Below, one piece after another: positions 25,757 through 33,933 of a stretch of DNA of 64,000 nucleotides. A program made the position numbers and the translations under genes. The notes beneath the pieces are model-generated. The model made no database searches, had not been told where the DNA came from, and saw only the letters and a list, made by a program, of their open reading frames with translations. This DNA is from Mesorhizobium sp. CA14 (GTDB lineage Bacteria > Pseudomonadota > Alphaproteobacteria > Rhizobiales > Rhizobiaceae). The DNA lies in the NCBI RefSeq assembly GCF_020165195.1, contig NZ_JAIUHR010000003.1:310001-374000 (forward strand). Direction: 5' to 3'. The first letter of the stretch is position 1, and every line of letters starts with the position of its first letter.

Positions 25757-25860
25757 GCATCGATTGCGGTTTAAGGCCGCGAAAAGATGTGTAAATTCAA
25801 TGACTAACTGATATGGTATTATTTTACCTCATGCCCGGTTATCAAAACAGCTTCTTTCGT

Positions 25861-26511
25861 TCACCGCCGCCCGGTCGTGGCGGCAAGAAGAAGCCTGACG
25901 CCGATAGCGACCATCAACGCTCCTGCCAGCCTTTCTTGCCAAACGAGGAACGTGCCTCGGCGCGCCAGCCAGCCGCCAACCGCGCCGGAGGTCAACGCGA
26001 CAGCGCTGAGGACAACCAGTCCCATCATCTTCATTGTCGTACCGAGAATAATGAACTGCAGTGCAGGCGAACCGACCCAGGAATGAACGAATTGCGGCAG
26101 CACCGCTAGCATGAAAGCAAGCGTCGTGGGATTGGTGAGATTGCAGATCATGCCTTGCCGGAAAGCGGCTGGGATACTGCTCGTCTCGACAAAGGTAGAC
26201 ACACCGCCATCTTTGCCCGGCCGACGGGCCAACAGGAATTTGATCCCGATGGCGATCAGATAGATGGCGCCGACAATCTGAAGGAAGCTGTAAAGAGATG
26301 GAGAGGATGTGATCAGCGAGGCAAGCCCCATTGCCAGTAATGGAATCTGGACGACGCCGGCCGACACGCAGCCCGCCGCGGTCGCCAAGGCGTGGCGCCA
26401 GCCTTGTCCGACCCCGCGGCTGATCACCAGCATCATGTCGGGACCGACACCAGAAAGCTGATAGGCGAGCACGGCGCCGACAAAGGCAAGGTAGGTTGTA
26501 ACATCAGGCAT
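25861..26511 (-). CDS. LysE-family amino-acid exporter
   Basis: Inner-membrane translocator of the LysE/RhtB family, 216 aa with six hydrophobic segments. The family signature is GPDMMLVISRGVGQGWRHAL (after segment 1); GMICNLTNPTTLAFMLAVLP is the second conserved loop (usually NxxNPK). Members export basic amino acids, homoserine lactone or threonine; the substrate is not predictable. It stands alone on the minus strand upstream of the ribosomal operon's promoter region. Confidence 0.9.
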   Translation of the reverse strand: MPDVTTYLAFVGAVLAYQLSGVGPDMMLVISRGVGQGWRHALATAAGCVSAGVVQIPLLAMGLASLITSSPSLYSFLQIVGAIYLIAIGIKFLLARRPGKDGGVSTFVETSSIPAAFRQGMICNLTNPTTLAFMLAVLPQFVHSWVGSPALQFIILGTTMKMMGLVVLSAVALTSGAVGGWLARRGTFLVWQERLAGALMVAIGVRLLLAATTGRR

Positions 26512-26553
26512 GCCGCAGAACGAACGTATCGACTGGGGAGTTCCGGCAAGACG

Positions 26554-27018
26554 TCAGCCCGGCCTATCGCTTATTCGCTTCCTCGGAATCGAATAAGTCC
26601 CGGTGGCGTGCGCGACGGTGTGTCCGTCCGGGCCGGCGACAATATCGATGTCGAACACCATCAGGCTCTTGCCGAGCTTCAGGATGCGGCAATGGCCGTC
26701 GATCGGACCGGCCTCGGCCTTGCGCATGAAGTTGATGTCGAGGTTGACCGTCACCGAAAGCGCGTCCGGGCCGGCATGGCTGAGCACGCAGACATAGCCG
26801 CCGATGTCGGCCAGTGTGAACAGCGCCGGACCGGAGACCGTGCCGCCGGGACGCAGATGCCGCTCGTCGGCGTTGAGCCGCACCGTGCAGCCGCCCGGAA
26901 AAACATCGATCGCCTCATAGGAGATGAAATTGTCGTTGAGTTGCGGATAGACGCTTGCCATCAGCGCATTGACTTCTGCCGCGTTGAGCATTGGCTTCAG
27001 ATCGCTTTGGGCGGGCAT
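26554..27018 (-). CDS. PaaI-family hotdog thioesterase
   Basis: Hotdog-fold acyl-CoA thioesterase, 154 aa. The signature GGTVSGPALFTLADIGGYVC holds the hotdog helix; the catalytic-type Asp is in that segment. SVTVNLDINFMRKAEAGPID matches the central strands. It likely hydrolyses a short or aryl acyl-CoA. It is divergent from the crotonase-like gene at 27169 and could share a role in acyl-CoA handling. Confidence 0.85.
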   Translation of the reverse strand: MPAQSDLKPMLNAAEVNALMASVYPQLNDNFISYEAIDVFPGGCTVRLNADERHLRPGGTVSGPALFTLADIGGYVCVLSHAGPDALSVTVNLDINFMRKAEAGPIDGHCRILKLGKSLMVFDIDIVAGPDGHTVAHATGTYSIPRKRISDRPG

Positions 27019-27168
27019 GGCGGCGTCCTATATGAATGGCAAGCTCCGGGCGATATGCCTGGACCAAAAGGTGCGACGGAGAAAACACGCCTCGCGGCTG
27101 TTCTTCAACCGGCAGCATGGTAGTTCTGTTGCTCCATAAGCCGCGAGCGCTGATCGAGAGGTTTAGAA

Positions 27169-27990
27169 ATGGCTGAAGTCGTTGCCATCAAGCCCGCCGT
27201 CGCCGACGGCCCCGTTCTTGTCAGCCAGGACAAAGGCATCCTGCGCCTCACGCTCGCCAGCCCGCCGGCTAATGCGCTGTCGTTGGCGACGATGGCGGCG
27301 CTGCAGGCCGAGTTTGACCGCGTGAAGGCCGACAAATCCGTGCGCGTCATCATCCTGGCGGCGTCGGGAAAAGTGTTCTGCGCCGGTCACGACCTCAAGG
27401 AGATGACGGCGCATCGCGCCGAGCCGGACCGCGGCAAGGCCTTCTTCGAAAAGACCTTCGCGGCCTGCGCAACGCTGATGCAGACCATCGTGCGCCATCC
27501 GAAGCCGGTGATCGCCGAGGTCGACGGTCTTGCGACCGCCGCCGGCCTGCAGCTGGTCGCGAGTTGCGACCTTGCCATCGCCTCGCACGAAGCGACCTTC
27601 TGCACCCCTGGCGTGAACATTGGCCTGTTCTGCTCGACGCCGATGGTGGCGCTGTCGCGCAACGTCTCGCGCAAGCAGGCGATGGAAATGCTGCTCACCG
27701 GCGAGACGATCGACGCCGCGACCGCCAAGGATTTCGGCCTGATCAACCGCATCGTGCCGCGCGAATATCTCAATCAGGTCGTCAACAAATACGCGCAAAC
27801 CATTGCCTCAAAATCGTCTTTGGTGGTCAAGACCGGCAAAGAGGCGTTCTACGCTCAGGCCGAAATGGGGCTGGCCGACGCCTATGCCTATACCGGCCGC
27901 GTGATGGTGGAAAACATGCTGGCCCGCGACGCCGAGGAAGGCATCGGCGCCTTTATCGGCAAGCGCAAGCCGGAATGGACCGACGAGTAG
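27169..27990 (+). CDS. Enoyl-CoA hydratase-like protein, ECHDC3 type
   Basis: Crotonase-fold protein, 273 aa. The CoA-binding segment KVFCAGHDLKEM and the oxyanion-hole region DGLATAAGLQLVASCDLAIA are intact, but the two catalytic glutamates of classical hydratases are replaced: Gln in AAGLQLVASCD, and Gly in FCTPGVNIGLFCSTPMVALS. The latter string is a hallmark of the ECHDC3 subgroup, known in animals and bacteria and of unsettled reaction. Classical hydratase activity is therefore doubtful. ATG 27169 lies 150 bases from the divergent thioesterase. Confidence 0.85.
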   Translation: MAEVVAIKPAVADGPVLVSQDKGILRLTLASPPANALSLATMAALQAEFDRVKADKSVRVIILAASGKVFCAGHDLKEMTAHRAEPDRGKAFFEKTFAACATLMQTIVRHPKPVIAEVDGLATAAGLQLVASCDLAIASHEATFCTPGVNIGLFCSTPMVALSRNVSRKQAMEMLLTGETIDAATAKDFGLINRIVPREYLNQVVNKYAQTIASKSSLVVKTGKEAFYAQAEMGLADAYAYTGRVMVENMLARDAEEGIGAFIGKRKPEWTDE

Positions 27991-28034
27991 CCGGTTTGAG
28001 CGGAGCCGTGCGGTTCTATCGCTGAAGGTTCGAC

Positions 28035-28811
28035 GTGGCTGCCCGCAAGCAACTGACACGGCTCAAAGCGCCTTACCTCAAGCGTATCCTGCTTGAGCCG
28101 TCGCGTGTTGTCGACTGGGAGCAATATCCCTGGAGCCTGCCGATCTTCCGCGACCGCGAATTCGAGTTCGAATTCACTTCGGCCATCACCATCATCGTCG
28201 GCGAGAACGGCACTGGCAAATCGACGCTGCTGGAAGCGATCGGAGCATTGGCCGGCTATGACGAGGCGGGAGGCGGCAAGGGCTACATGCCCGTCGATCA
28301 CTCGCGTGCCGTCGACAAGAGCGGTGCTGCGCTTGGCGCCACGCTTCGCGCCCACTGGCTACCCAAAGTCACCGCTGGATGGTTCTTTCGAGCCGAATCC
28401 TTCTATTCCGTGTCGCGCTATCTCGACCAAGCAGCGCTAGATGCCGGGGCGGCGCCGCCCGATTTCCTCTCCTGGTCGCACGGCGAGGGCTTCATCCGCT
28501 TCTTCGAGGAGCGCTGCCGGCGGCAGGGCATCTACATTCTCGACGAGCCCGAAAGCGCGCTGTCGCCGACGCGCCAGATCGAACTGCTCAAACTGCTTCA
28601 ACGCATGGAGCAATCCGGCACCGCACAGGTGATCATGGCAACGCACTCGCCGCTGCTGATGGCTTGCCCGAATGCAAGGCTCTTTCGCATCAGCCGCTTC
28701 GGCCTCGACCCGATCGATTTCTGGGACACCGATCATTTTCGCATGATGCGCGACTTCTGCAGCGATCCGGCTGCCTTTCTCGCCGAAGCGCTGTATGAGG
28801 ACGAACTATGA
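28035..28811 (+). CDS. AAA-family ATPase (predicted ABC/SMC-like ATPase)
   Basis: Cytoplasmic P-loop ATPase, 258 aa. Walker A is VGENGTGKSTLLEAIGALAG, the signature-like region is FLSWSHGEGFIRFFE, Walker B is GIYILDEPESALSPTRQIEL, and the switch His is in IMATHSPLLMACP. This is the AAA_21/AAA_23 type without a membrane partner, found as a stand-alone gene in many proteobacteria; no function is established. The start is GTG with GAAGG upstream. It overlaps the CoA-binding protein gene by four bases. Confidence 0.85.
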   Translation: MAARKQLTRLKAPYLKRILLEPSRVVDWEQYPWSLPIFRDREFEFEFTSAITIIVGENGTGKSTLLEAIGALAGYDEAGGGKGYMPVDHSRAVDKSGAALGATLRAHWLPKVTAGWFFRAESFYSVSRYLDQAALDAGAAPPDFLSWSHGEGFIRFFEERCRRQGIYILDEPESALSPTRQIELLKLLQRMEQSGTAQVIMATHSPLLMACPNARLFRISRFGLDPIDFWDTDHFRMMRDFCSDPAAFLAEALYEDEL

Positions 28812-29329
28812 ATCACGATAACTACGATAACGCCTACATTGCCGGCATCCTGAATTCAGTGAGGACGATCGCCATGGTCGGTGCCTCGCCCAACGACGTG
28901 CGGCCAAGCTATTTCGTGCTGAAATACCTCTTGGCCAAAGGCTTTTCGGTGCTGCCGATCAACCCCGGTCATGCCGGCAAGCAGATCCTCGGACAGACGG
29001 TCTATGCCAGCCTGGCGGATCTGCCGCATCCGGTCGAAATGGTCGATATTTTTCGAGGCTCGGCGGCCGTGCCTGGCATCGTCGACCAGGTGCTGAAGCT
29101 TGACCCGCTGCCCAAGGTCGTCTGGATGCAGCTTGGTGTTCGTCACGACGAGGCCGCCGCCCGCGCCGAGGCCGCCGGCATCAAGGTGGTGATGAACCGC
29201 TGTCCCAAGATCGAATATGGCAAGCTGTCGGGCGAGATCGGCTGGACCGGCGTCAACTCCGGCGTGTTGTCGTCGAAAAAGCCTTTGATGCGCCAGGGAT
29301 TTCAGAGCTTTGGCGTAAGACAGAAATAA
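28808..29329 (+). CDS. CoA-binding domain protein (YccU-like)
   Basis: Small Rossmann-fold CoA-binding protein, 173 aa, of the type found in succinyl-CoA synthetase alpha. Motifs: TIAMVGASPNDVRPSYFV, then KGFSVLPINPGHAGKQILGQ and KVVWMQLGVRHDEAAARAEA, ending VMNRCPKIEYGKL. Function unknown; it may sense CoA or acyl-CoA. Its start overlaps the ATPase stop (four bases), so the two genes are translated together, and metY follows after a structured 160-base leader. Confidence 0.9.
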   Translation: MNHDNYDNAYIAGILNSVRTIAMVGASPNDVRPSYFVLKYLLAKGFSVLPINPGHAGKQILGQTVYASLADLPHPVEMVDIFRGSAAVPGIVDQVLKLDPLPKVVWMQLGVRHDEAAARAEAAGIKVVMNRCPKIEYGKLSGEIGWTGVNSGVLSSKKPLMRQGFQSFGVRQK

Positions 29330-29356
29330 GCATGCGGTAGTTCGCGCAAAATTATT

Positions 29357-29452
29357 CCGGGAAGAATTGGATTTTTCCCGGCGTTCGTCGCAAATCGCGC
29401 CCCGAAAGGTATTTTCTTCTTTGCATTCCCGGCCGCGCTTCGCCAAGAATGC
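29357..29452 (+). promoter_or_regulatory. Structured leader upstream of metY
   Basis: Two hairpins lie in the 160-base gap before metY: CCGGGAA (29357-29363) pairing with TTCCCGG (29375-29381), and GCATTC (29423-29428) pairing with GAATGC (29447-29452). Sulfur-amino-acid genes of this order often have SAM-sensing leaders, but the conserved residues of SAM-II were not found here. An RNA element or transcription boundary is possible. Confidence 0.35.
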
Positions 29453-29489
29453 CCGGCGATTTTCGAAAGATCAGGAGAGGTAGGTTTCG

Positions 29490-30770
29490 ATGACCCGTAC
29501 GCCCGGCTTCAACACTTTAGCCGTTCATGCCGGCGCAAAGCCCGACCCGGCAACCGGCGCCCGCGCTACGCCGATCTATCAGACCACGTCCTATGTCTTC
29601 GACGATGCCGACCATGCCGCCTCGCTGTTCGGGCTGAAGGCCTTCGGCAACATCTACACCCGCATCATGAACCCGACGCAGGCGGTGCTCGAGGAGCGCC
29701 TTGCCGCGCTGGAAGGCGGTACCGCCGCGCTTGCCGTCGCCTCCGGCCATGCAGCCCAGGTGCTGGTCTTCCACAATCTGATGCAGCCCGGCGATAATTT
29801 CATCGCCGCCAACAAGCTCTATGGCGGATCAATCAACCAGTTCGGCCATGCCTTCAAGAATTTCGGCTGGGAGGTGCGCTGGGCTGATCCGATCGATCCC
29901 TCAGCATTCGAGAGCCAGATCGACGACAGGACCAAGGCGATCTTCATCGAAAGTCTTGCCAATCCCGGCGGCGTCTTCGTCGACATCGAGAAGATCGGCG
30001 ACATCGCCCGCAAGCACGGCCTGCCGCTGATCGTCGACAACACGTTGGCCTCGCCCTATCTGGTGCGGCCGATCGAGCACGGCGCCGACATCGTTGTGCA
30101 TTCGCTGACCAAGTTCATCGGCGGCCACGGCAATTCGATCGGCGGCGGCATCATCGACGGCGGCACCTTCGACTGGTCGAAGTCGGGCAAATATCCGATG
30201 CTGTCGGAGCCCCGTCCCGAATATGGCGGTCTCGTCCTCCACGAAACCTTCGGCAACTTCGCCTTCGCGATTGCCGCGCGCGTGCTTGGCCTGCGCGACA
30301 TCGGCGCCGCGATCTCGCCCTTCAACGCCTTCCTGCTTTTGACCGGCCTGGAAACGCTGCCGCTCAGGATGCAGCGCCACTGCGACAACGCGGCGAGCGT
30401 CGCGGGCTGGCTCTCCAATCATCCCAAGGTTGCCTGGGTGAATTATCCCGGCCTTCCCGGCGACAAGAACAATGCGCTGCAGAAGAAATATTCGCCGCAG
30501 GGCGCGGGCGCGGTCTTCACCTTCGGCCTCAAGGGCGGCTACGAGGCCGGCGTCAAATTCGTCGAGGCGCTGGAACTCTTCTCGCACCTCGCCAATGTCG
30601 GCGACACCAAATCGCTGGTCATCCATCCGGCCTCGACTACGCACCGCCAGCTTTCCGACGAGCAGAAGGTCAAGGCCGGCGCCGGGCCGGATACGGTGCG
30701 GCTGTCGATCGGCATCGAGGACGTCAACGATATCGTCGCCGATCTCGAACAGGCGCTCGGCAAGGTCTGA
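29490..30770 (+). CDS. metY: O-acetylhomoserine sulfhydrylase (aminocarboxypropyltransferase)
   Basis: PLP enzyme of the Cys/Met metabolism family, 426 aa, which makes homocysteine from O-acetylhomoserine and sulfide. Seen are FNTLAVHAGAKPDPATGARA, the PLP-binding LIVDNTLASPYL and VVHSLTKFIGGHGNSIGG with the Schiff-base lysine, and the C-terminal SLVIHPASTTHRQLSDEQ. Lengths of 425-430 aa are typical. ATG 29490 follows AGGAGAGGTAGG. The downstream cupin gene begins one base after its stop. Confidence 0.95.
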   Translation: MTRTPGFNTLAVHAGAKPDPATGARATPIYQTTSYVFDDADHAASLFGLKAFGNIYTRIMNPTQAVLEERLAALEGGTAALAVASGHAAQVLVFHNLMQPGDNFIAANKLYGGSINQFGHAFKNFGWEVRWADPIDPSAFESQIDDRTKAIFIESLANPGGVFVDIEKIGDIARKHGLPLIVDNTLASPYLVRPIEHGADIVVHSLTKFIGGHGNSIGGGIIDGGTFDWSKSGKYPMLSEPRPEYGGLVLHETFGNFAFAIAARVLGLRDIGAAISPFNAFLLLTGLETLPLRMQRHCDNAASVAGWLSNHPKVAWVNYPGLPGDKNNALQKKYSPQGAGAVFTFGLKGGYEAGVKFVEALELFSHLANVGDTKSLVIHPASTTHRQLSDEQKVKAGAGPDTVRLSIGIEDVNDIVADLEQALGKV

Positions 30771-30771
30771 T

Positions 30772-31116
30772 ATGTCGGCCTTTGTTGCGGTCAATGTCGA
30801 AAGCGTCGAACCGGAGGCCGGCGCGCCGGCCCCGGATCGCGTGCTGTCGGGCGATCCGAAATTCCGCAACTGGAACGTCGAGGAGCGTGACGGTGGCCTC
30901 TATGCCGGCATCTGGGAAGCGACACCGGGCAAATGGCGCATCGTCTATGACGAATGGGAATTCTGCCACATCCTCTCCGGCGTCTCGGTGATCGCCGAGG
31001 ACGGCGGCGAGGCGCGCACCGTGCGGGCCGGCGACAGTTTCGTGCTGCGCCCAGGGTTCAAGGGCACCTGGGAAGTGCTCGAGACGACGCGCAAGGAATA
31101 TGTGATCAAGCTTTGA
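30772..31116 (+). CDS. Cupin domain protein (DUF861/Cupin_3)
   Basis: Small beta-barrel protein, 114 aa, of the Cupin_3 family. Conserved stretches are RNWNVEERDGGLYAGIWEA, then WEFCHILSGVSVIAEDGGEA and VRAGDSFVLRPGFKGTWEV. Some relatives are ureidoglycine aminohydrolases, but most are uncharacterised. It starts one base after the metY stop, so it is part of the same transcript. Confidence 0.88.
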   Translation: MSAFVAVNVESVEPEAGAPAPDRVLSGDPKFRNWNVEERDGGLYAGIWEATPGKWRIVYDEWEFCHILSGVSVIAEDGGEARTVRAGDSFVLRPGFKGTWEVLETTRKEYVIKL

Positions 31117-31167
31117 AGTGCCTCCGCTTCCTGAGGCGCTTATCGTTTCGTCCACGGGAGAAGCAAG

Positions 31168-31320
31168 GAGCGTAGCGACGCAGCGCAGACCCGAGGATCC
31201 ATTCCGTGATGTCGAGGCATTGCCGCGATCTAGAATTCTGCTCCGTTTGCACCTTTCGCCCAGGTCACGGCATAAATCCTTGGGTCTTCGTTCCGCTCCG
31301 CGTCACTACGCCCAAGGATG
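31168..31320. repeat. Rhizobial intergenic inverted-repeat element
   Basis: Left arm 31168-31213 and right arm 31263-31313 are imperfect reverse complements, including GACCCGAGGATCC against GGATTTATGCC and GTAGCGACGC against GCGTCACTAC. The layout fits a recurrent Mesorhizobium intergenic element. It lies at the convergent ends of the cupin and P450 genes, where a transcript ending structure is useful. Confidence 0.75.
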
Positions 31321-31337
31321 ACGAAGTTCGTGAGGCC

Positions 31338-32585
31338 TCAAAACGCCAGAGCCAACTTCTCCAGTCCATGAAAATGATAGCTGTCGCGGAAGCGCGGCGT
31401 CTCCGCCAGGCGCAAATTAGGTAGCCGATCGAACAGCGTCTTCAGCGATACCTGCAACTCCAGCCTGGCCAGCGGCGCGCCGATGCAGAAATGGATGCCG
31501 GCGCCGAAGGAGACGTTCTTCTGGTCCGTTCGGGCCGGGCTGAAGGTGTCGGGCTCGGCAAAGGCCAAGGGATCGTGATTGGCCATGCCGAGCAGCAGCG
31601 CCACCATCTCCCCGGGCTTGACCAGGATACCCGGCGAAACCTCCATCTCCTCATAGGCATAGCGCAGAAACATATGCAGCGGCGCGTCGAAGCGCAGGCA
31701 TTCCTCGACGGTCGCGACGTTTTTCTCAGGCGTTGCGAAGAAACGCCGCGGGTCGCCGCCTTGCGCAAGGATCGAGCGCACCGCATTGCCGGTCTGGTGC
31801 ACGGTCGCCTCATGGCCGGCATTGAGGAGCAGGATCGCCGAGGATACCAGCTCGTCTTCCGAGAGCTTCTGGCCGTTGTCCTGGGCCTCGATCAAGAGCG
31901 ACAGCAGATCGTCGCCCGGCCTCTTGCGCCGCTCGGCAACGTAACCGCGCAGGAAATCGGAAAAGTCGCACGCGGCGCGGTTCGCCGTTTCTTCGGTCTC
32001 GCGCGTGCGGCCATGCATGTACATGGCGACCATCCGGTGCGACCAGTCGAGCAGTTGCGGCCCCATCTCGACCGGCACACCGAGCATCTCGGCGATGATG
32101 GTGATCGGCAAGGGCGAGGCGTAGGCGGGCAGAAGGTCGACGCCGTTTGGCTCGAAGCGGTCGACCAGCTCGTTGGCCAGAGCTTCGATGCGTGGCCTGA
32201 GCCGCTCGACCTGGCGTGAGACAAAGGCGCGATTGACCAGCGTTCTGAGCCGCGTATGCACCGGCGGCTCGAGCTCCAGCATGGAATTGGCCTCGATGGC
32301 GTCGAAGGCCGCGAGGTGCGAGCGGTCGTCGCCGACGCCCCGGCTGTCAGGAATCCCCGCCGGATTCTGGCGGCCGAAACGGCGGTCGCGCAGCAGCCGG
32401 TTGACGTCGTCGAAGCCGCCAAAGCACCAGAAGCCGTAGTCTTCCCAGAAGAACGCGTTGGCAGTGCCGTGTAGGAAGGCGTAGGTCTCATAAGGATTCT
32501 GCACAAAGGCTGGCTCGTGCGGGTCGAGACGCAGGCGGCGGCTGGCGGGGTCGAAGGCGAGATAGGAAGGCTTCAGATCGGTCAT
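31338..32585 (-). CDS. Cytochrome P450
   Basis: Soluble bacterial heme monooxygenase, 415 aa. The I-helix motif is LLNAGHEATVHQTGN (A-G-x-x-x-T), the K-helix ExxR is in VEECLRFDAPLHMF, and the heme-thiolate loop is FGAGIHFCIGAPLARLEL with the ligand cysteine. It resembles CYP107/CYP109-type bacterial P450s; the substrate is unknown. No ferredoxin or ferredoxin reductase gene is adjacent, so it must use general electron carriers. Confidence 0.95.
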   Translation of the reverse strand: MTDLKPSYLAFDPASRRLRLDPHEPAFVQNPYETYAFLHGTANAFFWEDYGFWCFGGFDDVNRLLRDRRFGRQNPAGIPDSRGVGDDRSHLAAFDAIEANSMLELEPPVHTRLRTLVNRAFVSRQVERLRPRIEALANELVDRFEPNGVDLLPAYASPLPITIIAEMLGVPVEMGPQLLDWSHRMVAMYMHGRTRETEETANRAACDFSDFLRGYVAERRKRPGDDLLSLLIEAQDNGQKLSEDELVSSAILLLNAGHEATVHQTGNAVRSILAQGGDPRRFFATPEKNVATVEECLRFDAPLHMFLRYAYEEMEVSPGILVKPGEMVALLLGMANHDPLAFAEPDTFSPARTDQKNVSFGAGIHFCIGAPLARLELQVSLKTLFDRLPNLRLAETPRFRDSYHFHGLEKLALAF

Positions 32586-32730
32586 GCCTGACCATTAGCG
32601 CGCCTTGTCGGCCCGATGCCAGATTGTATGTTGGCGCCCGTGAAATCGAACCGTTGAGCCAGATTGCCGGTTTGAAGCGCTGGCTGCGCACCGAAATGAT
32701 CTAGTTGGATATTCGGCTAGCCGCCAAGCG

Positions 32731-33459
32731 TCAGTGCCCAGTCTTCAGAATACTCGCCACCTTGGATGCAATCGCCGCGTCGAGCGCCGGCCAGTTCGCG
32801 AGCAGCTCGCGCGGAAACCGGTAGGTGAGGCTGAGATCGTCGCCAACCTGGATGTCGCGCTCGCAGGGCGCCAGCGATTGCTCCGCGCTCGGACCGCTCA
32901 AGCAGCGGGCGACGAAGGGATCCTTGCCGGGACGTTCGGCGACGGCCAGCACCTCGTTGAGATAGCCTGATTTTTCCGTAAAGGCGTAAACCGTCGTTCC
33001 GGCCGGACCTGGCGTGCCCGGTTTTTCGATCAGAGCGCTGTAGATCGGCGCGAAGCGGCCGCTCATGTCGCGCGACATCATCCGCGGTTCGAACGACAGG
33101 AAGATGATCTTCCTGGTCGTCGTACGGTTGAAGTCGTCGCGCGCGGCCGCGCTGTAGCCGTCCATCTCGGGATAGCGCAGATAGAGATCGAGCCGCGAGG
33201 CGATGCCGTCGCGCCTGGCCTGGTCGAAGCGGATGAAGTTTGCCGGCACGCTGATGAGATTGTTGCCCATGACAATCTGGCGCACCGTCGTGTCATCCGT
33301 ATAGCCGGCCATGGCGATTGACCGTCCAAGCCATTTGCCGCCGACGCTGATCGCCACCGAAAGCAGCGCCAGTGCCGCGAAGATGTAGAAGACCCGCTTC
33401 ATCAGGGTCGAATCGACGACCTCGAAGTCCGGGCTCTCGGCAGCGGTTGCGTCTCTCAT
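32731..33459 (-). CDS. Hypothetical protein with one N-terminal membrane anchor
   Basis: I do not recognise this 242-aa protein. The ATG at 33459 has GGGGAAGAGCGA upstream and is preferred to the longer frame. Residues about 20-40 (MKRVFYIFAALALLSVAISV) form a single membrane anchor, leaving a periplasmic domain of about 200 residues with conserved-looking patches MGNNLISVPANFIRFDQ and LYLRYPEMDGYS, the type of architecture shared by unnamed Rhizobiales envelope proteins. It is divergent from the small membrane protein at 33570. Confidence 0.75.
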   Translation of the reverse strand: MRDATAAESPDFEVVDSTLMKRVFYIFAALALLSVAISVGGKWLGRSIAMAGYTDDTTVRQIVMGNNLISVPANFIRFDQARRDGIASRLDLYLRYPEMDGYSAAARDDFNRTTTRKIIFLSFEPRMMSRDMSGRFAPIYSALIEKPGTPGPAGTTVYAFTEKSGYLNEVLAVAERPGKDPFVARCLSGPSAEQSLAPCERDIQVGDDLSLTYRFPRELLANWPALDAAIASKVASILKTGH

Positions 33460-33569
33460 TCGCTCTTCCCCGATCCGTCCACCTGTCCTTCGGCGGCACA
33501 GCCGGCGCGGCATAGCTCTTGCAGCGCGTTGGCACGACTGTGCGTTTTCATGGTAAACGGTTGGTAAAC

Positions 33570-33914
33570 GTGGATCCCGTTGTGCTTGTTCTTTACGCGT
33601 TTGCGGTTGGCGTCACGGCTTGCGGACTGGCCGGATCGGCCATGGAACTGCTATCCGGCCGGCGCCTGGCCTTTGCCGAACCCTATGTTTCGCCGGTCCA
33701 TATCCTGCGCTCGCTCGCGGCAACGGCCTGCGCCGGGCCGTTCATGCTCACCAACGAGGCCTTGGCCGCCCGGCGCGAAGGGCGCATCGGCACGATGGCG
33801 CTGTTGTCTTGCGGCTGCACGGCCATCGCCTGGGCGCTGGCGCTCGGCGTCGTGCTCATCGCCATTGCATCCTGGACGACCGAGAACTTAGGGTCCTTCG
33901 AATTCGCTGGTTGA
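33570..33914 (+). CDS. Small membrane protein, unknown function
   Basis: About 114 aa with membrane segments at the start (VVLVLYAFAVGVTACGLAG), middle (HILRSLAATACAGPFML) and end (LGVVLIAIASWTTENLG). The middle segment is followed by a basic loop AARREGRIG. No family recognised. The start is uncertain: GTG 33570 overlaps a repeated GGTAAACG motif (33552-33559 and 33563-33570), and a GTG downstream at 33582 or an extension to 33519 are possible. The carbonic anhydrase gene follows 19 bases later, suggesting an operon. Confidence 0.65.
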   Translation: MDPVVLVLYAFAVGVTACGLAGSAMELLSGRRLAFAEPYVSPVHILRSLAATACAGPFMLTNEALAARREGRIGTMALLSCGCTAIAWALALGVVLIAIASWTTENLGSFEFAG

Positions 33915-33933
33915 GACGATTCGGAGACGAACA

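Noticed and set aside
29330-29489. SAM-II riboswitch before metY
   Set aside because: The conserved unpaired bases and pseudoknot sequence of SAM-II are not present; only generic hairpins are seen.
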